Shown in pieces: positions 55,744-64,000 of a stretch of DNA of 64,000 nucleotides (within the stretch, counting starts at the first letter, position 1; every line of letters begins with the position of its first letter). This DNA is from Vibrio aerogenes (GTDB lineage Bacteria > Pseudomonadota > Gammaproteobacteria > Enterobacterales > Vibrionaceae), in assembly GCF_024346755.1 (NCBI RefSeq), contig NZ_AP024861.1:2170001-2234000 (forward strand), read 5' to 3'. A model generated the notes under the pieces. The model had not been told where the DNA came from. It did no database searches and saw nothing but the letters and a program-made list of their open reading frames with translations. The translations under genes and the position numbers were made by a program.

Positions 55744-56826
55744 ATGAATATGATGTTCAACCATCGCTTGCTATTTCCGGCCAGCAGAACCGCACTTCTG
55801 CTGGCATCATTACTGACTTTAAACGCCTGTGCACCCACGGCAGCAACCTCTGCGTCCACGCAACCCAAAACACCGGAAGCACTTGCCAGACAAGGGCTGG
55901 AAGCCGGGAAAAACTATCCGGGACTCAGTGATATCTGCGACCTGAATAAAACGCTGATCTTCGCCGGTCGCCATAACAAAAACAAGGAAAAGCGTACGCT
56001 CACCGCAGCTGAGCGCCAGCGCCGTTCTGCTGCATCCGTCGCCGAACCGACACAGGTATTTGATAACCTTTACTTTGTCGGGAACAAACGGGTCGCCAGC
56101 TGGGCCATTAAAACCTCTGAAGGGCTGATTTTGATCGATGCCATGAACAGTAACAATCAGGCAGAACATATTATTGTCGCCGGACTGAAAAAGCTCGGCC
56201 TCGATCCGAATGATATCAAATATCTGATTATTACCCATGCGCACGGTGATCATTACGGCGGCCAGGAATATCTGGTCAAACACTTTCATCCGCGGGTCGT
56301 CATGAGTGACAGAGACTGGCAGATGCTGGAAAAATCCGAAGGCCTGATTGCCAACCCTCGCTGGGGAAAAGCGCCTGTCCGTGATATCGCGGTGAACGAT
56401 GGCGACATACTGACACTGGGCGACACCCGCATCGGTTTATATGTCACACCGGGCCACACCATGGGCACGCTCTCTCTGATCATCCCGCTAAAAGAGGGTC
56501 AGGACACACACATGGCGGCTTTATGGGGCGGCACCGGCCTGAACTTCGGCCCGGATGAAACCCGTCTCCGGATGTATTCTGACTCAGCCCGGCGCTTTCA
56601 GTCTGTCGCCGCCAAACAGTCTGTGGATGTTTTTCTGTCCAACCATCCACGTCGTGATAATGCGCTGGAACGGATAGCCCGGCTGAAAGCGCGTCAGCCC
56701 GGTGCGCCTCACCCGTTTACTGACCCTGATGCCCTGCAGGCATTTGAGCTGCTGCAGGATTGCAGTCTGGCACAGGCAGAGCAGGTTCATCAACGGCAGG
56801 CTGCCCGGAAAAATTCATCCGAATGA
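55744..56826 (+). CDS. Metallo-beta-lactamase-fold hydrolase lipoprotein (subclass B3-like)
   Basis: This 360-residue protein has a signal with a lipobox (LTLNAC, Cys at about residue 29), so it is probably a lipoprotein. The zinc motif THAHGDHYGG (H-x-H-x-D-H) lies in the middle of the protein, with a second zinc-site His in TPGHTMGTLSL and a further His in the LSNHPRRDN segment. The arrangement and the N-terminal YFVGNKRVASWAIKTSEGLILID are like subclass B3 enzymes and their relatives. The substrate is unknown. Being between a LysR gene, a candidate Fur site and a TonB receptor gene, it may process a siderophore ester or lactone; that is inference. Confidence 0.85.
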   Translation: MNMMFNHRLLFPASRTALLLASLLTLNACAPTAATSASTQPKTPEALARQGLEAGKNYPGLSDICDLNKTLIFAGRHNKNKEKRTLTAAERQRRSAASVAEPTQVFDNLYFVGNKRVASWAIKTSEGLILIDAMNSNNQAEHIIVAGLKKLGLDPNDIKYLIITHAHGDHYGGQEYLVKHFHPRVVMSDRDWQMLEKSEGLIANPRWGKAPVRDIAVNDGDILTLGDTRIGLYVTPGHTMGTLSLIIPLKEGQDTHMAALWGGTGLNFGPDETRLRMYSDSARRFQSVAAKQSVDVFLSNHPRRDNALERIARLKARQPGAPHPFTDPDALQAFELLQDCSLAQAEQVHQRQAARKNSSE

Positions 56827-56930
56827 TGTTTGTTTCAGTCATGTCTGTTTTAAGTATGTCTGTTTTAAGCATGTTCGTTTCAATCATATCCGTTTCAACC
56901 ATATCCGTTTCAATCATAACGATTTCAACG
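56826..56930 (+). repeat. Tandem repeat, seven 15-bp units
   Basis: Seven adjacent 15-nt units run from ATGTTTGTTTCAGTC through ATGTCTGTTTTAAGT and ATATCCGTTTCAACC to ATAACGATTTCAACG. The unit length is a multiple of three, so all frames show pentapeptide periodicity. It lies between the metallo-hydrolase stop and the TonB receptor start. Confidence 0.93.
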
Positions 56931-56992
56931 GTTCTTTCCCGGCACCGGATACGCCGGGAAGATGATTATTTTCAACTGGAGACCCTTCAACC

Positions 56993-58912
56993 ATGAACAA
57001 GGCTAACTGGTTCCTGATGTCTGCATCAGCGGTACTGATCACCCCAACCGGCTATGCAGAGGACCAAACCTTTGACACTGTTGTTGTCACCGCATCCGGC
57101 TATCAGCAGGAAAGCATTGACGCTCCGGCGTCTGTCAGCGTGATTTCACGCCAGGAAATTGAGAAAAGCGCTTACCGGAATATCGGTGAAATTCTTAAAT
57201 CGGTGCCGGGTCTGACCCTGACCGGCAGTGCCACCGGCCAGAATATCAGCATCCGCGGTATGCCTTCTGACTATACGTTGATTTTAGTTGACGGACGGCC
57301 ACAGGCATCCCGTGAATCCCAGCCCAGCGGCAGTGCCGGTTTCGATCAGGAATGGCTGCCACCGCTGTCAGAAATTGAGCGTATTGAAGTGATTCGTGGT
57401 CCGGCATCGACTTTGTATGGCTCTGAAGCCATGGGCGGCGTGATCAATGTGATTACCCGCAGGCACAGTGACTCATGGCGCGGCAATCTGCGTTTGGAAG
57501 CCATTCGTCCGCAGGACAGTGAATTTGGGACCAGCTACAAAAGTACCCTGTCTTTCTCCGGCCCGCTAATTGACAATAAACTGAGCCTGCAACTGAGCGC
57601 AAGTTATTATCAAAAGGATGAAGACGATGTTTCCCGCGGCTCACCAGATAAAGACATTGACAGTTATCTGGGAAAAATCAGCTACACACCGACCAGTGAT
57701 CATCACTTTGATCTGGACTTCAGTGAAGTGAGTCAGACCCGTGAAACGACACTGGGGAAATCGGCGGCAGCCAGCGCCAGAAATAACGCCCGGACCGATA
57801 ACCGTAAAAAAGTAATCGCCCTGACGCATACCGGCCAGTATCACGATGTGGAAGAAACCACTTATCTGCAATATGAAAAAACCACCAATAAAGGCCGGGA
57901 TATCCGAATCCGGAATACAGTGCTGAATACCAGCTGGGTGCTCTCTGCCGATGAACATATCACCACGATTGGCGGCAACCTGACCAAAGCCCGGCTGACA
58001 GACAATACCACCAATGCCTTGTCTGATCTGAATACCATTTCAGACAATCGCTACGCGCTGTTTGCTGAAAATCAATGGTTTCTCACCGATACGCTGTCTC
58101 TGGTCACCGGCCTGCGGGGTGACAAAAGTGATCAATTTGACGAGCATTTCAGCCCGCGTGTTTATGGCATCTGGTCTGCCACGGAAAACTGGACACTGAA
58201 AGCCGGTGTATCCACGGGTTACCGCGCGCCGGAACTCCGCCAGATGACGCCGGAATGGGCGCAGGAAAGTGGCGGCAGACGCAACCCGTACTACATCTAC
58301 GGCAATGCTGATCTGAAACCGGAAACCTCCGTCACTTCAGAGATCAGTACGATTTATCATCAGGATGATCTGGCGGTGGCTGTCACCGCCTTCGATAATC
58401 AGTTCAAAGACAAGATCACCCGGACAGCCTGCCCGGACAGCATCTGTGCTGAAGCAGATTCTTATTACTATATCAATATTGATAAAGCACAAACCCGCGG
58501 TGCTGAGCTGTCTGCCCGTTATGCATTCAATCCTGCGCTCTCGGCTTCCCTGAGCTATACCTACACCCGCTCAAAGCAACGTTCAGGCGAGAATCAAGGT
58601 CAGCCACTCAGCCAGATTCCGTTACACCTTGCCGTGCTTTCTGCTCAATGGTCTGTCACTGAGAATGCTTCGTTGTGGGCCAGCCATGCGTATCATGGCA
58701 AAGAGAGTGAAGCCACAGGTCTGTCATCCAATACAGAAACACGGGCGCCATCTTACCACCTGTTTGATCTCGGTATGGGCTACCGGTTCGGACAAGATGT
58801 GAATTTGAACCTCGGGGTCAATAATCTGTTTAATCAGACATTCAGCTTTGCGGAATATGGCTATGTCGATTCCGGACGGGAATACTGGGCAACTCTGGAT
58901 GTCACGTTTTAA
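56993..58912 (+). CDS. TonB-dependent siderophore receptor (CirA/FepA-like)
   Basis: This is a 639-residue outer-membrane receptor. The signal peptide (about 1-22) ends TGYAED. The TonB box is near FDTVVVTAS. The plug domain (about 30-160) reads APASVSVISRQEIEKSAYRNIGEILKSVPGL, ISIRGMPSDYTLILVDGRP and IERIEVIRGPASTLYGSEAMGGVINVITR in outline. A 22-strand barrel follows and ends in ...YWATLDVTF with a terminal Phe. Closest in style are the CirA/FepA catecholate receptors. Iron control through Fur is likely from context. Together with the ABC genes at 47.7-51.7 kb it would complete one uptake route. Confidence 0.93.
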   Translation: MNKANWFLMSASAVLITPTGYAEDQTFDTVVVTASGYQQESIDAPASVSVISRQEIEKSAYRNIGEILKSVPGLTLTGSATGQNISIRGMPSDYTLILVDGRPQASRESQPSGSAGFDQEWLPPLSEIERIEVIRGPASTLYGSEAMGGVINVITRRHSDSWRGNLRLEAIRPQDSEFGTSYKSTLSFSGPLIDNKLSLQLSASYYQKDEDDVSRGSPDKDIDSYLGKISYTPTSDHHFDLDFSEVSQTRETTLGKSAAASARNNARTDNRKKVIALTHTGQYHDVEETTYLQYEKTTNKGRDIRIRNTVLNTSWVLSADEHITTIGGNLTKARLTDNTTNALSDLNTISDNRYALFAENQWFLTDTLSLVTGLRGDKSDQFDEHFSPRVYGIWSATENWTLKAGVSTGYRAPELRQMTPEWAQESGGRRNPYYIYGNADLKPETSVTSEISTIYHQDDLAVAVTAFDNQFKDKITRTACPDSICAEADSYYYINIDKAQTRGAELSARYAFNPALSASLSYTYTRSKQRSGENQGQPLSQIPLHLAVLSAQWSVTENASLWASHAYHGKESEATGLSSNTETRAPSYHLFDLGMGYRFGQDVNLNLGVNNLFNQTFSFAEYGYVDSGREYWATLDVTF

Positions 58913-58961
58913 TGAAACAAAACTTCATCCGATCCATACCGGTACCGGACCGTACCGGCAT

Positions 58962-58989
58962 AAAAAAAACCCCGCCCTCCGGCGGGGAA
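58962..58989 (-). terminator. Terminator, minus-strand oriented
   Basis: A CCCCGCC/GGCGGGG stem with loop CTCC. On the minus strand it is followed by eight T residues. It can end transcripts from the LprI-like gene and may also stop the receptor transcript. Confidence 0.82.
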
Positions 58990-59208
58990 CAACACCAAGA
59001 ACAAAAACAGAACTTTCAGGGTCAGTAAGACGATCAACGTTTGCACAGAATGTGATAACGCATTAACAGAATCAGGCAAACAGAGATGAACACGCCCTGA
59101 ACCAACGCTTAATCCGATAAAGCAAGTTCACTTCATTGTGGGATATAAAAGTCACAATCCGTGTGACTTGTGTGGCATATTCATCGTTTTGTTGAATAAA
59201 CAGGCAGG

Positions 59209-59604
59209 TTACTGAATATTTTCATCCAGTGTTCTCAGTTCAAGTGCGCGGGAAATATTCATTCTCATCGGGCAATAAGCGTACATCGGCGAACCCACAT
59301 ACAGCCCCTTCAGTTCACAGTAATTATTCCTGTACTTCAGCCAGCCTTTCTGGGCATTTTCCAGCTTATCTGCTTCTTCTTTTCCCTGTTTTTTCAACTT
59401 GGCATAAACAGAAACATATCTGCGGTTAATTTCATCTTTGGCCTGCTGTGACGCTCGTTCAGAACACATATAGACCACAGAATTATTAATGGGACCTGAC
59501 TCATTGATACACGCGTCATACATCACATCAAATTCTGATTTCGCCCACAGACTTCCGGGACAGGCAATTGTCAGAACTAACCCAAGCACACTCAATCGAC
59601 GCAT
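59209..59604 (-). CDS. LprI-like (DUF1311) secreted protein
   Basis: This 131-residue protein has a signal peptide (about 1-21, ending SLWAK) and a DUF1311/LprI-type domain: CINESGPINNSVVYMCSERASQQAKDEINRRY, then LENAQKGWLKYRNNYCELKGLY with the conserved W-x-x-Y-R/C pattern, and a final Cys in YAYCPMRMN. Four cysteines probably form disulfides. Members include a lysozyme inhibitor in Mycobacterium; the role in Vibrio is unknown. It is a single gene. Confidence 0.85.
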   Translation of the reverse strand: MRRLSVLGLVLTIACPGSLWAKSEFDVMYDACINESGPINNSVVYMCSERASQQAKDEINRRYVSVYAKLKKQGKEEADKLENAQKGWLKYRNNYCELKGLYVGSPMYAYCPMRMNISRALELRTLDENIQ

Positions 59605-59725
59605 TTATTTTACTCCGTTCGGGACATCACAACACCGAGACTTAATTGTACAATATTGAATCAAATTTGTATAATTTTCGTACAGATCTCACTTTTCTGG
59701 TCGCGCATTATCACTGTTTCAATGG

Positions 59726-60610
59726 TTATATACCACCCCCAGGTAAAAAGGATGTCCCACTGAGATGGCTCTTCCCGCCCATGACGCCAGCCAGACGCTC
59801 AAAGTCAGCTTCATTTTGCGGATGATATACATTCATTCGTCCGGTCGCTTCACCAAAAGCATTCGTCCAGATCTGTTTTTTAAAGACCATCTCTCCCAGC
59901 CGGGCGTGGTGAAATGAATAAAGCATCGAATCCGGACATTGCTGCACGGTATTTTTGCCCCAGGCGGCGGCGAATACCGGCTGTGTCACAAAGCGGCTGA
60001 CCAGTGATTGCAGACGGTGATCATTCGGGCGGGACGCCATCGTATTACGCATAAAGCCAGCCTGCCGGGTCACATGTGTCACCAGATCATCGTCACTGGT
60101 AATACATAAAAACTGTTGCCATTGCAGATTGGTCATCGTCAGCCAGACATAATTCCGCTCATCCTGCGGCAATGCATTGATGTCCAGACCGCACATCTCA
60201 CTGAAACTCTCATTGGCGCTGACAATGTCAAAGTAGTCATTAATCAGCATCACCGGCAGCGGATTCATTAACGTCAGTAGGCGCTGTGTCTCTGCTGATG
60301 TGTGCGAACAAGGCATTTTGATCTCAGTTTGCTTGCGGGATGCCAGCGTATGAAGATAATTCTGCTCAGATGAATTCAGCTGCAATGCATCAGCCAGTGC
60401 AGATAACACCATCGGTGAAATCCCTTCCGCTTTGCCCCGTTCAATCTTGCTGTACCAGACTGAACTAATCCCCGCCATAGACGCCACATCTTCCCGCCGG
60501 AGTCCGGGCGTCCGGCTGCGGGCAGGTTTCGGCAGTCCCATCATTTCCGGGGACAGACTTTCACGTTTTCGCCGCAGAAAATCACCGATTAATTGCAAGT
60601 TGTCATCCAT
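59726..60610 (-). CDS. XRE-family transcriptional regulator with MmyB-like ligand domain
   Basis: This 294-residue regulator has an N-terminal helix-turn-helix (about residues 8-85: LGDFLRRKRESLSP-like start, RTPGLRREDVASMAGISSVWYSKIERG) and a C-terminal MmyB/PAS-like ligand domain (PLPVMLINDYFDIVSANESF, WLTMTNLQWQQF, MVFKKQIWTNAFGE). The RTPGLRRE motif is typical of this group, which often controls a neighbouring enzyme or pump. It is read divergently from a DHA2-type transporter gene, its likely target. Confidence 0.92.
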   Translation of the reverse strand: MDDNLQLIGDFLRRKRESLSPEMMGLPKPARSRTPGLRREDVASMAGISSVWYSKIERGKAEGISPMVLSALADALQLNSSEQNYLHTLASRKQTEIKMPCSHTSAETQRLLTLMNPLPVMLINDYFDIVSANESFSEMCGLDINALPQDERNYVWLTMTNLQWQQFLCITSDDDLVTHVTRQAGFMRNTMASRPNDHRLQSLVSRFVTQPVFAAAWGKNTVQQCPDSMLYSFHHARLGEMVFKKQIWTNAFGEATGRMNVYHPQNEADFERLAGVMGGKSHLSGTSFLPGGGI

Positions 60611-60649
60611 CGATTTACCTCCAAAACTGTGAACACCATCATAGCCTGA

Positions 60650-60715
60650 TACTGATTATACGAGTCTGACTACTTTCTTGTACGACTCTGATTTAGTCGC
60701 ATAATACCAGACATT
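60650..60715. promoter_or_regulatory. Candidate operator between the XRE regulator and the DHA2 pump
   Basis: The text TACGAGTCTGACTA is followed by TACGACTCTGATTTAGTCG. This gives a direct repeat of TACGA-TCTGA and an inverted repeat CGACT/AGTCG. It sits between the two divergent starts, a likely binding site for the XRE protein. Confidence 0.5.
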
Positions 60716-60746
60716 GATGGCTTTGAAATCACATCTGAGGTTATTT

Positions 60747-62171
60747 ATGACGGCACAAAACCAATCTCTGTCCCCCTTTGCACTTTTGCTTCTGGTCGCC
60801 GGACAACTATTACCGCAAATCGATTTTTCTATTGTGAATGTTGCTCTGGATGTCATGGGCAGCGCACTCCAGACGCACGAATCCGGGCTGGTGCTGATCG
60901 TTGCCCTGTATGCACTCAGTTTTGCTACCCTGATTGCCACCGGCGCCCGGCTGGGCGATCGCTATGGCCGGAAACGAATATTCATGCTCGGCATCATTGG
61001 CTTTGGCATCACTTCAGCAATCTGCGGATTTGCCACATCCATTACAGCGATGCTGGCCGGACGGCTGTTACAAGGCGTTTTTGGTGCCCTGATGATGCCG
61101 CAGATTCTGGCGACCATTCATGCCACACTGACCGGTGAACGCCACAGCCGGGCGGTTGGTATTTATACCGCAGTCGCAGGCTTATCGGTGGCTTTTGGTC
61201 AGATGCTTGGCGGCTGGCTGGTTTCGGCCAATATCGCCGGTTTAGGCTGGCGGCTGGCCTTTTTTATTAATATTCCGGTTTGTGTCCTGATTCTTGCCTT
61301 TGGCTCAATGGTGATTCCTGAAACCAAAGCGGACCACCAGCCACACATGGATATTTCCGGCAGTGCGCTGCTTGCACTATCACTGCTCTGCCTGTTGATT
61401 CCGGTTGCCATGGGACAACACTGGCCGTATTTATGGCTGTTGTTACCCGGCCTGTTCCCGGCGATTTATTGGTTGTGGAAAACAGAAACCCGCAAAGAAG
61501 CGGCGAATGCTCAACCTTTATTACCGCCGTCCCTGTTTAAAACACCGTTACTGCTGATCGGCTTAACCGGCGAAATTGCGGTCACGCTCACCTACTCGGG
61601 TTATATTTTCATTACCGCCTTTTGCCTGCAAAGTCAGATTCATTTCACGCCGATGCAATCCGGTAATACTTTTATCGCACTGGGTCTGAGTTTTTTTGCC
61701 GGTTCGCTGCTGAGTAAGCCCATCAGTCAGCGACTGGGACATTTCATCAACTTTAATGTTGGCTGTGTGATGACTTTCGCCGGTTTTATCCTCACCATCG
61801 GCCTGTTCCGGCTGTTTGGTCAGAACCTGCAGGCATATGATTTTTTGCTGGCCACCGCATTGATCGGCTTTGGCAATGCCTTGATGATTACCGCAGCGTT
61901 CAGGATTGCGCTGACCCATGTCACCCAACGTCATGCCGGAGAAACCAGCAGTCTCATTGTGACACTTCAGCAAGGCTGTTTTGCTTTGGGAACCGCCGCT
62001 GTTGGCGCGATGTACAGCGCAACACTCAGCCAGGGTTATCAGGCTGCCATCACCTCTGCCACCGGCGGGTTGTGTGTGGTCTTGCTGCTGATTGGTGTGT
62101 ACATCTTTACCCGACGTCCGCGCCAGGTAACACCGGTTTCCCCGGCTAATGCGACAGCCATGACCGATTAA
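60747..62171 (+). CDS. MFS drug-efflux transporter, DHA2-like (14 TM)
   Basis: This is a 474-residue inner-membrane transporter with about 14 transmembrane helices. MFS motifs are LPQIDFSIVNVALDVMG in helix 1, GARLGDRYGRKRIFMLG in loop 2-3, LLQGVFGALMMPQ in helix 4 and GWRLAFFINIPVCVL. The DHA2 class exports drugs, dyes or toxic organic compounds by proton antiport. The frame is open to 60714, but GAGG 6 nt before the ATG at 60747 sets the start (MTAQNQSLSPF). It is divergent from the XRE regulator, so probably substrate-induced. Confidence 0.9.
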   Translation: MTAQNQSLSPFALLLLVAGQLLPQIDFSIVNVALDVMGSALQTHESGLVLIVALYALSFATLIATGARLGDRYGRKRIFMLGIIGFGITSAICGFATSITAMLAGRLLQGVFGALMMPQILATIHATLTGERHSRAVGIYTAVAGLSVAFGQMLGGWLVSANIAGLGWRLAFFINIPVCVLILAFGSMVIPETKADHQPHMDISGSALLALSLLCLLIPVAMGQHWPYLWLLLPGLFPAIYWLWKTETRKEAANAQPLLPPSLFKTPLLLIGLTGEIAVTLTYSGYIFITAFCLQSQIHFTPMQSGNTFIALGLSFFAGSLLSKPISQRLGHFINFNVGCVMTFAGFILTIGLFRLFGQNLQAYDFLLATALIGFGNALMITAAFRIALTHVTQRHAGETSSLIVTLQQGCFALGTAAVGAMYSATLSQGYQAAITSATGGLCVVLLLIGVYIFTRRPRQVTPVSPANATAMTD

Positions 62172-62411
62172 AAAAATTTTCACCAGCCCTGTTCAGTCAC
62201 ATGCTTCATACCTGATGCCGGAATGCCAATGTTATGCAGTCCGGCACCTGAATCGGTGATTGAATTCAATCGGATAAATCATCAGTAGTCAAAACCAGAT
62301 TCATAAGATAAAGTACGGTGTTCATTCATAATTTTATCCATGCCCGGTGATTTTCACTTCACATCACTCAGATAAAATTCCGCTGCCTTTTCAATCCGTT
62401 TAAAACAAGGA

Positions 62412-63680
62412 ATGTTTGTGTTACAACAATTTTACCGTGCGGCTTCGATTTACCGCGGCTTACCCAAAGATATTTATTTCCTTGCTATCGCCCGCTTTAT
62501 TGTCGGCATGGGAAGCTTTATCTTCTTATTTCTGATGCTGTTACTCACCGAAAAACTCGGTTATTCGACCACCGCTGCCGGTGCTTTGGCAACCGGGCTG
62601 ACGGGCATCATTCTGGCCGGTAACTTTGTGGGCGGAAAACTGGCAGATATGTACGGCCATAAACGGGTGCTGGTTGCCGGGGAACTGACCGGCTCCATCA
62701 TTTTAATTATCTGTGGTTTTTACAGCGACGCCCCGGTTCTGGTGCCGGTTTTACTGTTCATGACTTTCTTCTTATTCGGCATTGCCTTTCCGGCCAGTAC
62801 CGCACTGGTTGCGGACCTGTCAACACCCAAAAACCGCGATGCTATGATGTCTCTCAGCTATCTGGCATTTAATCTGGGCTCGGCCGTCGGACCACTCATT
62901 GCAGGTTATCTGTTCTGGAATTATACCCGCTGGATTTTCTTCGCCAACGGGCTGGCGGTTCTTACCGGGATTATCATTGTGATGTTTTTTATCCATGCAA
63001 CCTCAGAGACAACTCAGGAGAATCAGGATGAAGCGGATGAATCCGATTCGCTGGAAAAGCCGGTTTCCGGCTCCGTCTGGTCGGTGCTGAAAGATCGCCC
63101 GCGGATTCCGGTTTTTGCCCTGCTCACCGGGTTTCTGTGGTTTGCGCAAAACCAGATGACCGTTGCCAACCCACTCTACCTGAACTATCTGTTTGGCACA
63201 GACGGACCGGTTATTCTGGGGCAGCTGATGGCTTTCGCTTGTGTGATTGTGGTCTTTGGTACACCCGTTTTGATTAAGCTGACTCAGTCAAAAACCGGTC
63301 CCTTCAGCCTTGCTTTATCCGGGGTACTCTTTGGGCTGGGATATGCACTGATTGTCTGGCAACCGACCGTTCCGGCACATTATCTGGCCTGGCTCCTGAT
63401 GGCGGCCGGGGAGATTTTACTGGTCACCAAAGAAGCGGTTTATCTTGCGAACCAGTCCCCGGCCAGTCACAGAGGGCGGATTCAAGGCACAATGGCCACA
63501 ATGCAAGGTATATTGCGGATGCCGGGATTTGTACTGACCGGCTGGCTCATCGATCATTATGGCTATCACCTGATGTGGAGCGTGGTGATTTTCTGCTGCT
63601 TATCCGCCACTGCCGGATTACTGACACTGGACCGGCAACAAAACAGGCAGCGCCCGAAAACAACGCTGCTCAGTCAGTGA
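62412..63680 (+). CDS. MFS transporter
   Basis: This is a 422-residue, 12-helix MFS protein. It has the loop 2-3 motif GNFVGGKLADMYGHKRVLVAG and an acidic central cytoplasmic loop (TQENQDEADESDSLEKP) between helices 6 and 7. The second half includes SVLKDRPRIPVFALLTGFLW and HRGRIQGTMATMQGILRMPG. It resembles the MdtH-like drug/sugar porters; the substrate is not assignable. The start may be ATG 62412 or GTG 62418; AAGGA is better spaced for the GTG. It is separated from the upstream pump by 240 nt with its own promoter region. Confidence 0.88.
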   Translation: MFVLQQFYRAASIYRGLPKDIYFLAIARFIVGMGSFIFLFLMLLLTEKLGYSTTAAGALATGLTGIILAGNFVGGKLADMYGHKRVLVAGELTGSIILIICGFYSDAPVLVPVLLFMTFFLFGIAFPASTALVADLSTPKNRDAMMSLSYLAFNLGSAVGPLIAGYLFWNYTRWIFFANGLAVLTGIIIVMFFIHATSETTQENQDEADESDSLEKPVSGSVWSVLKDRPRIPVFALLTGFLWFAQNQMTVANPLYLNYLFGTDGPVILGQLMAFACVIVVFGTPVLIKLTQSKTGPFSLALSGVLFGLGYALIVWQPTVPAHYLAWLLMAAGEILLVTKEAVYLANQSPASHRGRIQGTMATMQGILRMPGFVLTGWLIDHYGYHLMWSVVIFCCLSATAGLLTLDRQQNRQRPKTTLLSQ

Positions 63681-63744
63681 ATCCACTGAAGTTATTGAAA
63701 AAATGACAATCCTCGTTCACTGAACTGATTGACTAAAATCATGA

Positions 63745-64000
63745 TCAGTTCGTGAACGCTATCGTTGTCCCAAAGGCGACCAGCCCGATACCGCAGGCTT
63801 GACTCATCTTTTTCCCGGCTCGTTGAAACACTGCGAGAACTTTCTCCGAAGTCACAAGATACGCAACCAGACAGAACCAAAAGATATGTAATACCGAAAT
63901 ATACAGACCATAAATCAACGCAAAGGATGAACGATTATCATCGCCCGGAGAAATAAACTGACTAAATACACTGAGAAAAAACAACATTGTTTTCGGATTG
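63745..64000 (-). CDS. LysE/RhtB-family amino-acid exporter (5' part outside the window)
   Basis: This minus-strand frame enters at the right edge and ends at 63745. It begins with NPKTMLFFLSVFSQF, the conserved NPK motif at the start of the second half of LysE/RhtB exporters. Three hydrophobic helices follow (ALIYGLYISVLHIFWFCLVAYLV; ACGIGLVAFGTTIAFTN at the end). About 84 residues are present; the family is about 205-215, so the first 60% lies outside. The family exports amino acids or their analogues and homoserine lactones. Confidence 0.88.
   Translation of the reverse strand, partial: NPKTMLFFLSVFSQFISPGDDNRSSFALIYGLYISVLHIFWFCLVAYLVTSEKVLAVFQRAGKKMSQACGIGLVAFGTTIAFTN

Noticed and set aside
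56717-56917. A minus-strand frame of repeated ETDM/KTD text
   Set aside because: It arises from the 15-bp tandem repeat and the end of the metallo-hydrolase gene; no ribosome site or domain.

Overview
The window looks like chromosome 1 of a Vibrio or a close relative. The first 17 kb carries a gene order I recognise from Vibrio: hisD-hisG, an NhaC-type transporter, an H-NS/VicH-type protein, gsk, mnmA-hflD-purB, htpX, and the bioA / bioBFCD divergon. The proteins match Vibrio/enterobacterial families along their whole length. I could run no database search, so the species is not assigned. The clade is inferred from gene order, protein likeness and Vibrionaceae-style intergenic DNA.

Region 1 (1-17 kb) is core metabolism. 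The his operon is read on the minus strand behind a leader peptide with five consecutive histidine codons and an attenuator. The NhaC-type transporter lies behind a well-preserved lysine riboswitch, so it is better read as a lysine transporter. bioA and bioBFCD diverge from a BirA-type operator. Region 2 (17-25 kb) is mixed: an Hsp20 chaperone, a large secreted zinc-metallopeptidase-like protein, a branched-chain aminotransferase and a chemoreceptor.

Region 3 (25-32 kb) is a minus-strand operon, wecB-nfrB-nfrA-DUF4434-like. It corresponds to the NfrA/NfrB exopolysaccharide (phage N4 receptor) system. The nfrA reading frame is cut by a single in-frame amber codon. Region 4 (32-47 kb) holds a GH81 beta-1,3-glucanase, a second chemoreceptor, a hydrolase-like protein with a long Ala/Pro/Lys repeat tail, a YghU-type glutathione transferase, two tandem periplasmic binding proteins, a YjiH-type membrane protein and a PL1 pectate lyase with a ricin-type lectin domain. 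The secreted enzymes suggest use of plant or algal polysaccharides.

Region 5 (47.7-59 kb) is an iron/siderophore uptake locus. A binding protein, two FecCD-type permeases and an ATPase form one operon. A LysR regulator, a metallo-beta-lactamase-fold lipoprotein and a TonB-dependent receptor follow. Between these two halves sits the most unusual structure in the window: arrays of a 328-bp direct repeat (about 1.75 copies on the left, about 2.1 on the right) that bracket a 1.8-kb cargo. The cargo is exactly one N-terminally shortened S-type-pyocin/GH-E-like nuclease toxin gene and one ankyrin-repeat gene, its probable immunity partner. Region 6 (59-64 kb) has an LprI-like protein, an XRE regulator divergent from a DHA2-type efflux pump, a second MFS transporter, and a LysE-family gene that runs off the right edge.

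No tRNA, rRNA, CRISPR array or transposase gene was seen. Several intergenic regions hold short perfect or near-perfect tandem duplications (15-19 bp units), and a dispersed motif with the core TACCCAAA occurs several times.
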